Shown here piece by piece: positions 1 through 7,979 of a stretch of DNA of 19,325 nt; within the stretch, counting starts at the first letter, position 1, and the number at the start of each line of letters is the position of its first letter. The notes below the pieces were generated by a model that saw only the letters and a program-made list of their open reading frames with translations, searched no databases and was not told the DNA's origin. The DNA is from Candidatus Omnitrophota bacterium (GTDB lineage: Bacteria > Omnitrophota > Gorgyraeia > B26-G9). The stretch lies in contig JAKLQT010000085.1 in assembly GCA_022013205.1 (NCBI GenBank), forward strand, positions 1 through 19,325, given 5' to 3'. The position numbers and the translations under genes are program-made.

Positions 1-783
1 AACGAGACGAATTTGTTCTGGATAATCCTTGATTGATTGTACGCCGGTTAAAAGAATTGTTTGATCGCAACGCAAGCCAGTTGATTTGTCGACCGGACGC
101 GAATAAAGTCTTTGGCATTGAATATTGGATTTGGCTCTGGTGACAAAAAACGCCAAGTCCTGATGTAAAACATGAAGACGCGCGAAGTCGAGATATCCGC
201 GGTCCATAATGTAAAAAGACCCGGATTCGGGAACAAGGATATCCAATATGTTGACATCGGCCACTTTCCCGTCGGTAATTTCGATAAATGTCGGGATGTT
301 GCCGCGTAAATCCAGAAGCGTATGAAGTTTGACGGCGGCTTTGCTCTTTCGAAAACGCGCCCAAGGAAATAGCGATAAACATAAATCTATAGTTGTGGCA
401 TCCAGCGCGTACACCGTTTGTTCCAATTCTACGCCGAAAGGTTCGTTGAGATATAATCTTCTGGCACGATGAATCAACACTTGGGCAAAGTCGGCGTAAA
501 TATGCCAGTCGCGTTGATTGTTGGCATTGGACAATGTATTGCGTGAGATTTGACTGCGAAAGCCCATATGATAAAGCTTTGGCTGCATAAATCGCAGGCA
601 AGATTCGATATCGCGTAAACTCTCGCGATAAGTTAATTGCGCAAAGGCCATGCATAAAAATTGATCCAGGCACGAAAAACTTTGCACCTTGTAATCGCCG
701 TGATAACGCTGGACGCATTTGTGGAATTCGTATAACGGCAGGAATTCCATAATTTGAGAAAAAATAGTTTTGCCCGTATTCAT
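1..783 (-). CDS. IS4-family transposase, N-terminal 261 residues (partial)
   Basis: This frame is open from ATG at 783 to the window edge, with a strong ribosome site (AAAGGAG) 6 bases before the start. The N-terminal part (residues 7-110, with FSQIMEFLPLYEF near the start and LTYRESLRDIE at 50-60) matches the DUF4372-type N-terminal domain of one IS4 subgroup as I remember it. The DDE catalytic domain follows: the first Asp is D128 in YALDATTIDL and the second is D194 in YIMDRGYLDF. The third acidic residue (YREKW-type motif) would lie past the window edge. The gene appears intact as far as it can be seen. Codon use resembles a normal mobile gene, with no frameshift visible. Confidence 0.85.
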   Translation of the reverse strand, partial: MNTGKTIFSQIMEFLPLYEFHKCVQRYHGDYKVQSFSCLDQFLCMAFAQLTYRESLRDIESCLRFMQPKLYHMGFRSQISRNTLSNANNQRDWHIYADFAQVLIHRARRLYLNEPFGVELEQTVYALDATTIDLCLSLFPWARFRKSKAAVKLHTLLDLRGNIPTFIEITDGKVADVNILDILVPESGSFYIMDRGYLDFARLHVLHQDLAFFVTRAKSNIQCQRLYSRPVDKSTGLRCDQTILLTGVQSIKDYPEQIRLV

Positions 784-922
784 AAGACGCTCCTTTGTTA
801 GCCAAAACGTCAGAATAACACGGTATTGAATTGAAATCGATTAAAAGTTTTTGCGTTATTAGCATAATGAAATCAATTAGTTATGCAAATTAGTTTAAAA
901 ACGTTGGGACACTACTGATTCT
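1..922 (-). mobile_element. IS4-family insertion sequence, 5' part (cut by window edge)
   Basis: The element reads leftward and leaves the window at base 1. Its upstream end lies close to 905-922: the terminal-looking string GGGACACTACTG (905-916, plus strand) sits just before the point where the IS66-like reading frame at 923 breaks off after Leu-Pro. The exact terminus and target duplication cannot be fixed because the other end is outside the window. The 139 bases between the transposase start (783) and this end hold an AT-rich leader and no other gene. It has inserted into an older transposase gene. Confidence 0.75.
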
Positions 923-1486
923 TTATGGCAGTTTGGTATATGCCCCATAATCATCCCGTACCAATACATCATCTTCATGAGAGCCGCGAAGATATTTTTC
1001 GGCAACTCCTTTGCCGCGGGATTCCTCAATGACATAATACGCCCGCTCCCTGGTAAAAAAGCCCCACAACCACTGATTTATTCCATCAATGCGATGGACT
1101 GTCTCATCCGCGTATTTGACCGGACAACTGCGAATTTCTTCGAGAATCTTATCATAATATGGCCCCAGCCAATCACGCGCCCGATGCACCATATTTACTA
1201 AGCCTCCTTGACTTACTTTTGGTTGTTCAACCTCTGTAGATTTCTTATTCGGCTTGAATATCATATCCCGGTACCTATCCCGCTGCCGCCGTAATTTCTC
1301 TTTCTCTTCTTCCAGTCGCTTTACCGTCTTTTCTAATTCTTCATTTCGCCTTTTAAGATCTTTGTTTTTATCCTCAAGGCTTTTCCGCGCGGCTTTATGC
1401 GCTTCATTGGCGGCCTCTAATCGAATTACATGGCCTCTTAATTTTCGCTTCTCTTCGTCTCTACTTTTTAACCGATATCCCATCAT
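923..1486 (-). pseudogene. IS66-like transposase, internally deleted and truncated by the IS4 element
   Basis: The 187-residue frame starts with a long coiled coil (about residues 8-75, rich in Glu/Lys/Arg) as in IS66-like transposases. It then jumps from the KPNKKSTE segment (78-85) straight to KVSQGGLVNMVHRAR (90-104). In family members these are separated by a zinc-ribbon and central region of roughly 100 or more residues, so an in-frame internal deletion is likely. The catalytic domain shows DET (127-129) and RDDYGAY (177-183), the first two acidic positions. The protein stops after LP at the IS4 boundary, so the third acidic residue is lost. The ATG at 1486 overlaps the stop of the upstream gene as ATGA. 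It should be non-functional. Confidence 0.75.
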
Positions 1487-1806
1487 TTGCCTGGGGGCTC
1501 CTTTAATCTTTCATTATAATATCTTACAATCTGAAAATCTATATCGGATAACTGAATCACTGCCTGCATGATCTTTTTGTAGTTGCCTACCGCTTTGGGG
1601 GCATATTCTAATTTATGTTTTGTTAACATTAGGCTATGATTACTTTTTTCTCCCCGAAAAGTTAGATAGTGATATGGCCCGTGTAATACAGGATTCTCCT
1701 TCCTTTTACACCGGCATCCTTTACTACCACCGCATCTATTGCCCTGAATCCGTATACTGCCTCGTAAAACTCCCTCCTTTAGCATTCCCCGCAGCTTATC
1801 AACCAA
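1483..1806 (-). CDS. DUF6788-like IS66-associated protein
   Basis: The product is a small basic protein of about 107 residues with a Cys-rich patch (RCGGSKGCRCKR, about residues 24-35) followed by HGPYHYLTF (43-51). This pattern is typical of the small DUF6788-type proteins that precede IS66-like transposases. Its role is not established; the four Cys could bind zinc. It overlaps the transposase start by four bases (ATGA), which suggests coupled translation. The start is uncertain: TTG at 1806 has no clear ribosome site and the frame stays open upstream. ATG at 1752 (GGGGAATG) is a possible alternative. It is probably a relic together with its broken partner. Confidence 0.6.
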   Translation of the reverse strand: MVDKLRGMLKEGVLRGSIRIQGNRCGGSKGCRCKRKENPVLHGPYHYLTFRGEKSNHSLMLTKHKLEYAPKAVGNYKKIMQAVIQLSDIDFQIVRYYNERLKEPPGK

Positions 1807-1943
1807 TTCTGTTCTGCGTTTTAATAATGAGCTAATAAGAAAAAGATGTGTTTCTAAGAAGGAATGAAGATTTCTTAAGACTACGCCGCATGTCCTAGTT
1901 CCAGTTTACGGCTTTCGGTCACCCGCCCAAAAGCATCGTCAAA

Positions 1944-1987
1944 CCTGCAGCCTGTAGCTTGTAACAGTTCCCTGCTTACTGCTTACT
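1944..1987 (-). repeat. Dispersed intergenic repeat, family A, copy 1
   Basis: On the minus strand it reads GTAAGCAGTAAGCAGGGAAC and continues to a CTACAGGCTGCAGG end. It lies just 3' of recJ. A close copy in the same orientation relative to its upstream gene lies 3' of the integrase (9911-9970), and a shorter one 3' of the membrane protein at 5328. Confidence 0.75.
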
Positions 1988-2007
1988 CTTTTTCTACCTG
2001 TGACTTC

Positions 2008-3693
2008 TTATCCGACTTTGATATCCTTGAGCTTCAACTGTATGGTGGAGATACCCTGCCAGTCATTCATGGAGGGAGAATAGGTGATGGAAAAGCCGTC
2101 ATTAATATTCGAGATATCAATATCGCTAAAGCTGCCGGCCAGTGCTTCGCAGGTAACCTTTCCGTCCGTAATCCATAATTTAAAAGTATTGCCGCGCAGC
2201 AAGCGCGGCCTTCCCTTTAATTTCAAATCGCGCGAAGCAAATACCGGCCGCGGATTTGCCATGCCGAACGGCTCGCATCTGTCCAGCTCGCTTATCAGCC
2301 CTTCCGAGAGCAGGCCTAAAGCTATTTCCATATCCACATCTATGCTCGGAAGCAAATCCTCGTTCGAAATCATCCGGTGCGCCATATCATTAAAGAACTT
2401 CTTGAAATCATCTATATTCTTTTTTAAAATGCTCAAGCCCGCGGCCTTCTCATGGCCGCCGAAATTTTCCAGCAGATGGCCGCACTGCACCAGGGTATCA
2501 AACAAATGAAAGTTTTTTATAGAGCGGCCGGAGCCTTTAGCCACGGATTCCTTCGTGGAAATCAATATCGTCGGCCGGTTATACCTCTCGGCAATACGCG
2601 AGGCAACAATGCCGATAACCCCCGGATGCCATTCATCATGATGCAGTACCACGGAACGGTGGTGTTTAAAATTAATCTCACGTTCCATTATCGCCAGGGC
2701 ATCTTTTAAGGTCTTAGCCTCTTCTTTTTGGCGCTGTTTATTTTCCGCGTCAAGCGCCCTTGCCAACTCTAACGCGTTTGCATAATTATCGCTAAGTAAA
2801 AGCCGCAGCGCCTGTTCCGCAGAGCCCATACGGCCGGTGGCATTAATCCGCGGTCCCAGGATAAAACCGATATGATAGGCGGATAATTGCCGTTTCGCGA
2901 TACCGGCAACCTCCATAAGCGCCTGCAGGCCGATCTTTTTTGTAGCGGAAAGCCTCTCCAGGCCATGCTTAACAAGTATGCGGTTTTCCCCGCTAAGCGC
3001 AGCGACGTCGCTGACCGTACCCAGGGCTACCAGATCAAGATGCTCTGAGATATCAGCACGGCCGTCAACTACCGCCTGGGCAAGTTTATACGCCAGTCCT
3101 ACGCCGGCCAATTCTTTATACGGATAAGGGCATTTTTTCTGCAAAGGATTGATTACCGCGCAGGCATCGGGAATTTTATCCTCATGTGGCCGGTGATGGT
3201 CGGTAATCACCGCGTCTATTCCTACTGATGAGAGGTAAGCAACCTCTTCGATATTCGTGATTCCGCAATCAACCGTTATCACCAGGGAAGCAGCCTGCTG
3301 TTTCAGTAAGGCGCAGGCCGCTTTATTTACACCGTATCCCTCTTCCACGCGGTGCGGGACATAACAGGACACATCCGCGCCCATCTGTTTCAGCACAAAA
3401 TACAACAGCGCGCAGCTCGTAAGCCCGTCCACGTCGTAATCGCCGTAGACAAAAATCTTCTCTCCGCGGCTTACCGCCTGCCGCACACGCTCCGCGGCCT
3501 TGCGCATATCTTTTAATAAAAACGGGTCATGGCAATCGTTTATATCGCAGCGCAAGTAAAACTGCGCTTTTTCCGGCGTATCGATACCGCGGTTAAGCAG
3601 GATCTGCGCGAGAATAGGAGAAATTTTTAATTCCGCGGCCAGCTGTCTCTGCCGCGATAACTGCATACTGCGGATATTCCAGATTTTTTCCAT
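2008..3693 (-). CDS. recJ: Single-stranded-DNA-specific exonuclease RecJ
   Basis: RecJ degrades single-stranded DNA 5' to 3' in recombination and mismatch repair. The 561-residue protein has the full DHH/DHHA1 layout: DYDVDG (85-90), VDCGI (141-145) and TDHH (164-167) are metal-binding motifs of the DHH domain, with ELAGVGLAYKLA (194-205) and NATGRMGSAEQA (284-295) following. The DHHA1 part carries WHPGVIGIVASR and later FGGHEKAAGL. A C-terminal OB-like region completes the protein. Length is normal for the shorter RecJ class. The start ATG at 3693 lies 3 bases from the stop of the methyltransferase-like gene, so the two are probably co-transcribed. No lesion is visible. Confidence 0.95.
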   Translation of the reverse strand: MEKIWNIRSMQLSRQRQLAAELKISPILAQILLNRGIDTPEKAQFYLRCDINDCHDPFLLKDMRKAAERVRQAVSRGEKIFVYGDYDVDGLTSCALLYFVLKQMGADVSCYVPHRVEEGYGVNKAACALLKQQAASLVITVDCGITNIEEVAYLSSVGIDAVITDHHRPHEDKIPDACAVINPLQKKCPYPYKELAGVGLAYKLAQAVVDGRADISEHLDLVALGTVSDVAALSGENRILVKHGLERLSATKKIGLQALMEVAGIAKRQLSAYHIGFILGPRINATGRMGSAEQALRLLLSDNYANALELARALDAENKQRQKEEAKTLKDALAIMEREINFKHHRSVVLHHDEWHPGVIGIVASRIAERYNRPTILISTKESVAKGSGRSIKNFHLFDTLVQCGHLLENFGGHEKAAGLSILKKNIDDFKKFFNDMAHRMISNEDLLPSIDVDMEIALGLLSEGLISELDRCEPFGMANPRPVFASRDLKLKGRPRLLRGNTFKLWITDGKVTCEALAGSFSDIDISNINDGFSITYSPSMNDWQGISTIQLKLKDIKVG

Positions 3694-3696
3694 GAA

Positions 3697-4371
3697 TTAT
3701 TTCTTCTGTTGGTTTTGTTCGCTTTTTATGAGCTTCTTGCGATGGGCAATGGTCACTGCAAGCAGCGCAACCTGCACGGCCAAAAGCACTGCCGAGTACA
3801 TGGTATCATGCGTACCGATTACTTTCTCTTTAAAAAAACCGTAAAAAAAACAAAGCAGGCAAAGCACAATCCCTGTAACCAGCACGCGTATCAATTCGCC
3901 GTTAAAATGCGCCTGTTCCAGGCTGAACGCGGACGCCGGCCATTTGGAGCGAAAAGGCGTTAACCTGGGGATAAACGCCGGAACCGCCTGCTTATATTCC
4001 AGATATTCTTTCCCGAACAAATCGCTCAGCAGGATTTCCTCTTTTTTCACCGTCCCGGCATAGAAATAAAAGAATAACACACCGTATATTATCGACAAGA
4101 AATGCGCCGGAACCGCCAGGCAAAACCCCAACCCGATAAGAAAATTTCCCACATAGAGCGGATTGCGCACAAAGGCATAAGGCCCGGCCGTAGTCAACAC
4201 GCGGATCTTTTTGATAAAGCCCGCAGCCCAGAACCGGATACAAAGCCCGGCAAGCACAAGCCACATACCCAGCCGAAAATCCAACCCATAAAAATAAGCC
4301 GCGACAAGGTATAACACGGCAAACGGATAAGCCGCCCATAACCGTAATTTTTTAAAACGCATCTCTTTCAC
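3697..4371 (-). CDS. Isoprenylcysteine carboxyl methyltransferase-like (ICMT/PEMT) membrane protein
   Basis: This integral membrane protein has about five to six hydrophobic segments. The signature of the ICMT/phospholipid-methyltransferase family is present: GPYAFVRNPLYVGN (63-76), a pair of Glu at 111-112 after a membrane helix, and FGKEYLEYK (119-127). In the family these bind S-adenosylmethionine. The substrate in bacteria is usually unknown (lipid or small molecule). I choose GTG at 4371 because AAGAGG (4380-4385, minus strand) is spaced 8 bases before it; ATG four codons in is the alternative. An extra C-terminal pair of membrane segments (about 160-210) follows the catalytic region. 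It lies between the outer-membrane protein gene and recJ with tight spacing, suggesting one operon. Confidence 0.8.
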   Translation of the reverse strand: MKEMRFKKLRLWAAYPFAVLYLVAAYFYGLDFRLGMWLVLAGLCIRFWAAGFIKKIRVLTTAGPYAFVRNPLYVGNFLIGLGFCLAVPAHFLSIIYGVLFFYFYAGTVKKEEILLSDLFGKEYLEYKQAVPAFIPRLTPFRSKWPASAFSLEQAHFNGELIRVLVTGIVLCLLCFFYGFFKEKVIGTHDTMYSAVLLAVQVALLAVTIAHRKKLIKSEQNQQKK

Positions 4372-4404
4372 TAAAAATACCTCTTATAAAATCTAATTCT
4401 ATTA

Positions 4405-5088
4405 TTAAAACTTATAATACACCCCGCAGTTCAACCCCTTTTCGTCGAACAAACGGCCTTCGATATTAATACTTATATTAGATGTAAAGCGGTAATTCGC
4501 GCCCACCAGTATACCCCAGACATCCTCGCTCTTTAAACGCCGCCGCAGGGTATCCGCCTTATATTTAAGCTGGGTCTCGCTGTACTGCAGGCCGCCGTAT
4601 AACACGCTCTTATGCCATTCCTTAATGAACAGCCAGGTGCCTTGCCATTCATCCCAGATTGCGCGGTACTCATCACTGGCGATGGTATCCTTATGCGGAT
4701 GACAGCTGATATGCTGAAACCCGGCGATTGACTTTACATTCAACGCTTCGTTCTCATACAAAAGATAGCGGAAACCGTAACCGCCGGCAAACCCGCTGGG
4801 AAAATCAAGATTAATCCCGTCGCTGCGGTCAAATCCCACACTGCCTACGCCCACCTTAGCGTCAAGAAAAAACCGCTTTGTAAGCCCGTAGCTGGCGGTA
4901 ATAAAATACTGCGTCATCGTGCCTTTGCCTTCCACCTTATTAAAATCACGCCCGAAGATATGATTAAACTGCACACCCCATACCGACTTATGTTTGGCAG
5001 GCAAAAAATCTCCTTCCGAAGGAATAGCAAAAGCAGTATAACAAAATAAGAGCACGATTATGAGTGTAGAAATTAAGCTCCGCCTCAT
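4405..5088 (-). CDS. Outer-membrane beta-barrel protein
   Basis: The 227-residue protein starts with a Sec signal peptide (MRRSLISTLIIVLLFCYTAFA, residues 1-21, likely cleaved after AFA). It continues in alternating polar/hydrophobic strands with many aromatic residues (for example QYFITASYGLTKRFFLDAKV) and ends in GVYYKF with terminal Phe, the usual C-terminal signature of outer-membrane barrels. About eight to ten strands are plausible. I cannot assign a specific function. It is the first gene after a good promoter (5121-5149) and has GAGGAA 10 bases before its ATG. The two downstream genes follow with short gaps. Its presence is the main sign of a diderm envelope. Confidence 0.7.
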   Translation of the reverse strand: MRRSLISTLIIVLLFCYTAFAIPSEGDFLPAKHKSVWGVQFNHIFGRDFNKVEGKGTMTQYFITASYGLTKRFFLDAKVGVGSVGFDRSDGINLDFPSGFAGGYGFRYLLYENEALNVKSIAGFQHISCHPHKDTIASDEYRAIWDEWQGTWLFIKEWHKSVLYGGLQYSETQLKYKADTLRRRLKSEDVWGILVGANYRFTSNISINIEGRLFDEKGLNCGVYYKF

Positions 5089-5120
5089 TGAAAGATAATT
5101 CCTCTTTTTTTTTCGTATAT

Positions 5121-5149
5121 ATACTATATTTAATCGCAGACATTGTCAA
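5121..5149 (-). promoter_or_regulatory. Sigma-70-type promoter for the outer-membrane protein gene
   Basis: On the minus strand TTGACA (5144-5149) is followed after 17 bases by TAGTAT (5121-5126). The -35 box is a perfect consensus. Transcription would start near 5114, about 25 bases before ATG at 5088, and could cover the following methyltransferase-like gene and recJ. Confidence 0.65.
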
Positions 5150-5200
5150 TTAAGAATTGAAAATTGAAAGTTGAATATTGAGCGTTGAAATTTGAGCGCA
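5150..5200. repeat. Imperfect short tandem repeats (TTGAAA/TTGAAT/TTGAGC)
   Basis: A run of loosely repeated 8-11-base units built on ATTGAAA, GTTGAAT and ATTGAGCG lies just upstream of the promoter at 5121-5149. Beyond it, 5200-5310 holds no gene that I can support. Confidence 0.5.
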
Positions 5201-5309
5201 AATACCGGGATTTTTTATCTATTTTGTAACTTACGGCTCCGTATTCTCTTCTCTCTCCTTACGGTTATCTTCCTCAGCTTTTTCGTCCATCGTCCATCAT
5301 TTTTTCCAT

Positions 5310-5340
5310 CTGCCTACTGCTTAGTGCTTACTGCCTACTA
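5310..5340 (-). repeat. Dispersed intergenic repeat, family A, copy 2
   Basis: The minus strand reads AGTAGGCAGTAAGCACTAAG and CAGTAGGCAGA follows. The repeat enters the 3' end of the gene starting at 5636 and supplies its last codons (Ser-Arg-Gln) and the TAA stop. Confidence 0.7.
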
Positions 5341-5636
5341 TTCTTCTCCCCTCCGTCATTAACTACTTCCGCTTCTACGTCGATAACGTCCCCGTTTTTC
5401 TTATACCCACCAGGCCTTTGCGCACCCTGCTGCCGGCCTTGCGAAAACGGCTTCACGATAATCTTTTTCCCCAGCAACGCGGCAACCGTAAGCAGGACAA
5501 ACAAAAACACACCGGCCAGCAGCCATAAAAAAAACGGCAGGAACAAAAGGCCAAAGAAAAAATTAAACAAAAGCAGCATACCGACAACATAAATCGCCTT
5601 TCCGATAAACATTAAAGAAGATAATCCCTGTTTCAT
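5328..5636 (-). CDS. Small membrane protein, function unknown
   Basis: The 102-residue protein has a long hydrophobic stretch from about residue 9 to 54, enough for two membrane helices, then a basic linker (KKIIVKPFSQGRQQ, 57-70) and an acidic cytosolic tail (DVIDVEAEVV, 83-92). I do not recognise a family. The last residues NSRQ and the stop codon are encoded by the family A repeat, so the original C-terminus may have been replaced. It stands alone between an intergenic region with a hairpin and the outer-membrane protein promoter. Confidence 0.6.
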   Translation of the reverse strand: MKQGLSSLMFIGKAIYVVGMLLLFNFFFGLLFLPFFLWLLAGVFLFVLLTVAALLGKKIIVKPFSQGRQQGAQRPGGYKKNGDVIDVEAEVVNDGGEKNSRQ

Positions 5637-5697
5637 AACTATTCACCCAACCCGGCCGAGCCGGAACCAAAAAGCATAGGCTCGCCCGGCTTGTTAA

Positions 5698-5719
5698 TTT
5701 AAGGGGAGAGCCCCTTAAA
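5698..5719 (-). terminator. Hairpin downstream of the flavoprotein gene
   Basis: A perfect 9-bp stem (TTTAAGGGG, loop AGAG, CCCCTTAAA on the plus strand) lies 30 bases 3' of the flavoprotein stop. The U-run after the stem is poor, so the terminator role is only likely. A run of eleven C (5723-5733) lies between the hairpin and the gene. Confidence 0.4.
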
Positions 5720-5748
5720 AATCCCCCCCCCCCGCAGTTTAAAAAATT

Positions 5749-6993
5749 TCACCCCGCGCTATTTCCGGCGACAAACCCCGTGGAAAACGCCGCCTGCAGA
5801 TTATAACCGCCGCTAACCCCGGCAACATCAATCACCTCGCCGCAAAAATAAAGCCCCTTGATTATCTTTGACTCCATGGTCTTAGGGTTTATCTCTTTCG
5901 TGCTCACCCCGCCGCGCGTTACCATTGCCTCTGCCAGAGGCCGCGTTGCCTTTACTTTTAATTGTAAACCTTTCAGCATATTTATCAAAGCGCTTATTTC
6001 TTTTTTACTCAGCATATCGAATCTTTTCTGCGGCTCTATCCCCGCTGCCTTCAGGCAATAGAGCATGAATTTCTGCGGCAGCAAACCGCTTAAGACATTC
6101 AGGCAAAAGCGCCGCGGATTCTTAGCCCGCAGCTCTTCGAAATATTTTTCCAGTTCCTGCGGATTAAACCGCGGCATAAAATCCAGCTCCAGCACAACAT
6201 TACTCTCTGTGAGAAGATCACCCACCAGGCCGCTTATATCCAGCATCAGCGGCCCGGAAACCCCGAAATGCGTAAACACCATCTCTCCCGCGGCCTTTTT
6301 CTTCCTTTTCCCGTTGAGCAGGACACTCGCGGCAACATCCTTAAAACCTATGCCCGATAACTCTTCCATCCATGATTCGTCTACCTCCAGGCCGGCCAGC
6401 CCCGGCCGCGGCGTGACAATCGTGTGCCCCATCTTTTCCGCCATATAATAACCGTCACCGCTGGAACCGGTCTGCGGATAACTCTTACCGCCGGTAGCCA
6501 GTATAATATTATTTGCGTGAATAAGCGTTCCGTCCGCAAACCTTACTGCCTTTACCTGCTGTGTTTCGCAGACAATATTGCTTACCCTCTGCACATAACG
6601 TACCTGCGCCCCGTTATTCTGCGCGTACCACAGCAGCGCCTTAACCACATCCGCGCTGTCATCGGACTTGGGAAACACGCGGCCCTTATCCTCAACCTTT
6701 ACCTCCACGCCCAGCCGCTTCAGCAGGCTAATCAATTCTTCGTTATAAAACACATGAAACGCGTTATAAAGAAACTTCCCGGAATCAAAATAAAACGGCT
6801 CAAACCCGTCGCGCAGCGTAATATTCGTCAGATTACAGCGGCCGTTACCCGTAAGCCGCAGCTTTACACCGGCGCTGTTGTTCTTTTCCAGAACCAGCAC
6901 CCTCTTTCCGCGCTCCGCGCAGCGGCCGGCGCTAATCATCCCCGCTGCCCCGGCCCCAACCACGATCACATCAAAATATTCGGAATAGCTCAT
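5749..6993 (-). CDS. HI0933/BaiN-family FAD-dependent oxidoreductase
   Basis: The 414-residue flavoprotein belongs to the HI0933-like family (COG2081). The N-terminus shows the dinucleotide-binding fold: VIVVGAGAAGM (9-19, GxGxxG at 13-18) with E36 at the end of the second strand. The family-specific TGNGRCNLTN motif follows (48-57). The middle has ATGGKSYPQTGSSGDGY and the C-terminus GLYFCGEVIDVAGVSGGYN, both typical of the second FAD-contacting region. Members are soluble and some are reported to reduce double bonds, but most are uncharacterised. The start overlaps the stop of the upstream NYN-domain gene by four bases (ATGA, 6990-6993), indicating coupled translation. The protein is full length. 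Confidence 0.9.
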   Translation of the reverse strand: MSYSEYFDVIVVGAGAAGMISAGRCAERGKRVLVLEKNNSAGVKLRLTGNGRCNLTNITLRDGFEPFYFDSGKFLYNAFHVFYNEELISLLKRLGVEVKVEDKGRVFPKSDDSADVVKALLWYAQNNGAQVRYVQRVSNIVCETQQVKAVRFADGTLIHANNIILATGGKSYPQTGSSGDGYYMAEKMGHTIVTPRPGLAGLEVDESWMEELSGIGFKDVAASVLLNGKRKKKAAGEMVFTHFGVSGPLMLDISGLVGDLLTESNVVLELDFMPRFNPQELEKYFEELRAKNPRRFCLNVLSGLLPQKFMLYCLKAAGIEPQKRFDMLSKKEISALINMLKGLQLKVKATRPLAEAMVTRGGVSTKEINPKTMESKIIKGLYFCGEVIDVAGVSGGYNLQAAFSTGFVAGNSAG

Positions 6994-7496
6994 AGTTCAT
7001 TATCCTCTTTCAGCCAGATGCCTTTCAGATACGCGGTAATCTTATCCGCGGCCTCCGGGCTCAGCGCCTCTTTCTCCTCATCAAACGCCTCACGCGCATT
7101 ACGCGGTTTTTTTCCCGCGGAGGAATCGCTCAAAAACTCCTTCACAGACTTCACCCGCGCGCCTACAGCGCGGCAATAAAACATAATCGCCTTATCGTCG
7201 CTGACCACAACCATGCGCTTCGGATTGCGCGAAACCTCGACCATGCGCTTTATCTTATCATCCGCGGACTCATTCCTGCTGAACAAAACCCGGACAGAGG
7301 ACTTCTTCTCCTCATAATTTGCGACATCTTCCTTGCCGTCAAACACCACGGTGACCTCATTGCGCCGCGAACCGTGCGGACGATAGCACTCGATAAAATG
7401 CACCAGGCCGTCCCGGCCCGCGCGCAGCTTCCTGCCGGTCAAAAAACTCACCTGCTTTATCACATTATAACCGTCGATTATGTAATGTAGGGACAT
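6990..7496 (-). CDS. YacP/Rae1-like NYN-domain ribonuclease
   Basis: The 168-residue protein belongs to the YacP-like NYN/PIN-fold group, which in Bacillus subtilis includes Rae1, a ribosome-associated mRNA endonuclease. Acidic residues of the active site are visible: D8 in IIDGYN (6-11), D53 in VFDGKED, D79/D80 and S99-D100-D101 in VVVSDDKA. The last part (about 120-168) is a charged C-terminal tail longer than in minimal members. ATG at 7496 has no good ribosome site, and a family B repeat lies just upstream. The gene is translationally coupled to the flavoprotein gene. Whether it acts on ribosomes here is not known. Confidence 0.85.
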   Translation of the reverse strand: MSLHYIIDGYNVIKQVSFLTGRKLRAGRDGLVHFIECYRPHGSRRNEVTVVFDGKEDVANYEEKKSSVRVLFSRNESADDKIKRMVEVSRNPKRMVVVSDDKAIMFYCRAVGARVKSVKEFLSDSSAGKKPRNAREAFDEEKEALSPEAADKITAYLKGIWLKEDNEL

Positions 7497-7506
7497 GGCA
7501 AATACT

Positions 7507-7534
7507 GTTCATAGCTCATGGTTCATGGCTCATA
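7507..7534. repeat. Dispersed intergenic repeat, family B, left of the four-helix gene
   Basis: Units of the type GTTCATAGCTCATGGTTCAT lie between the NYN nuclease start and the four-helix gene's stop. Its reverse complement matches the repeat on the other side of that gene (7933-7979) over about 20 of 22 bases. Confidence 0.75.
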
Positions 7535-7542
7535 GATCAAAT

Positions 7543-7917
7543 CTATATTGACTTTTTAATATAATTTATTAAACTGGATAACATCTTAGCAATTCGCTCT
7601 CCACGCTCTTTTATTACTGAAAGCTGTTCTGAAGAAATCCATGTTTTTTTATAAAATATAATCAGTAAGGTGATGGTTTCATACAAGGACCCGCGCGAGA
7701 TATAAAGAAATTGAATAAATTCTTTCTTTGAATACCGGCCTTTCCCTTCGGCAATATTTAAAGCCACAGATGTACTTGCCGACTCTAATTGTTCTATTAA
7801 ACGATAATGTCTACGCTTAGTATCTGTCTGCTCTGCGATATCTATAACTTCTTCCGCAAACTCCACTGCCTTTTGCCAAACTTCTAAATCTTCAAAAGCA
7901 AATTTTCCTTTTTCCAT
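7543..7917 (-). CDS. Four-helix-bundle protein (23S rRNA intervening-sequence protein family)
   Basis: The 124-residue protein matches the S23/IVP four-helix-bundle family: FEDLEVWQKAVEFA near the N-terminus, RLIEQLESASTSVALNIAEG in the middle (the conserved SIANIAEG-like segment), GRYSKKEFIQFLYISRGSLYE after it, and a final helix. Such genes were first found in intervening sequences inside 23S rRNA genes, but most copies stand alone and have no proven function. I take the third ATG (7917) because GGGGG lies five bases before it; ATG at 7932 lies within the flanking repeat. Its base composition is more AT-rich than its neighbours and it is bracketed by inverted repeats, suggesting insertion as a unit. 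Confidence 0.85.
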   Translation of the reverse strand: MEKGKFAFEDLEVWQKAVEFAEEVIDIAEQTDTKRRHYRLIEQLESASTSVALNIAEGKGRYSKKEFIQFLYISRGSLYETITLLIIFYKKTWISSEQLSVIKERGERIAKMLSSLINYIKKSI

Positions 7918-7932
7918 ATTTCCCCCCATCAT

Positions 7933-7979
7933 CTATGAACCATGAGCTATGAGCTATGAGCTATGAGCTATGAGCCATC
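7933..7979. repeat. Dispersed intergenic repeat, family B, right of the four-helix gene
   Basis: Five tandem-like units of CTATGAGC/CCATGAGC (7-8 bases) run from the four-helix gene's start into the 3' end of rlmN. They encode the last residues of RlmN (Ala-His-Ser-Ser) and its TAG stop. Confidence 0.8.

Noticed and set aside
6424..7179. 251-codon plus-strand open frame
   Set aside because: It is antisense to the flavoprotein and NYN nuclease genes, both with clear family motifs, and its own product shows no family features.
7543..7917. Intervening sequence within a 23S rRNA gene
   Set aside because: The flanks are protein genes and repeats; no rRNA sequence is visible in the window.
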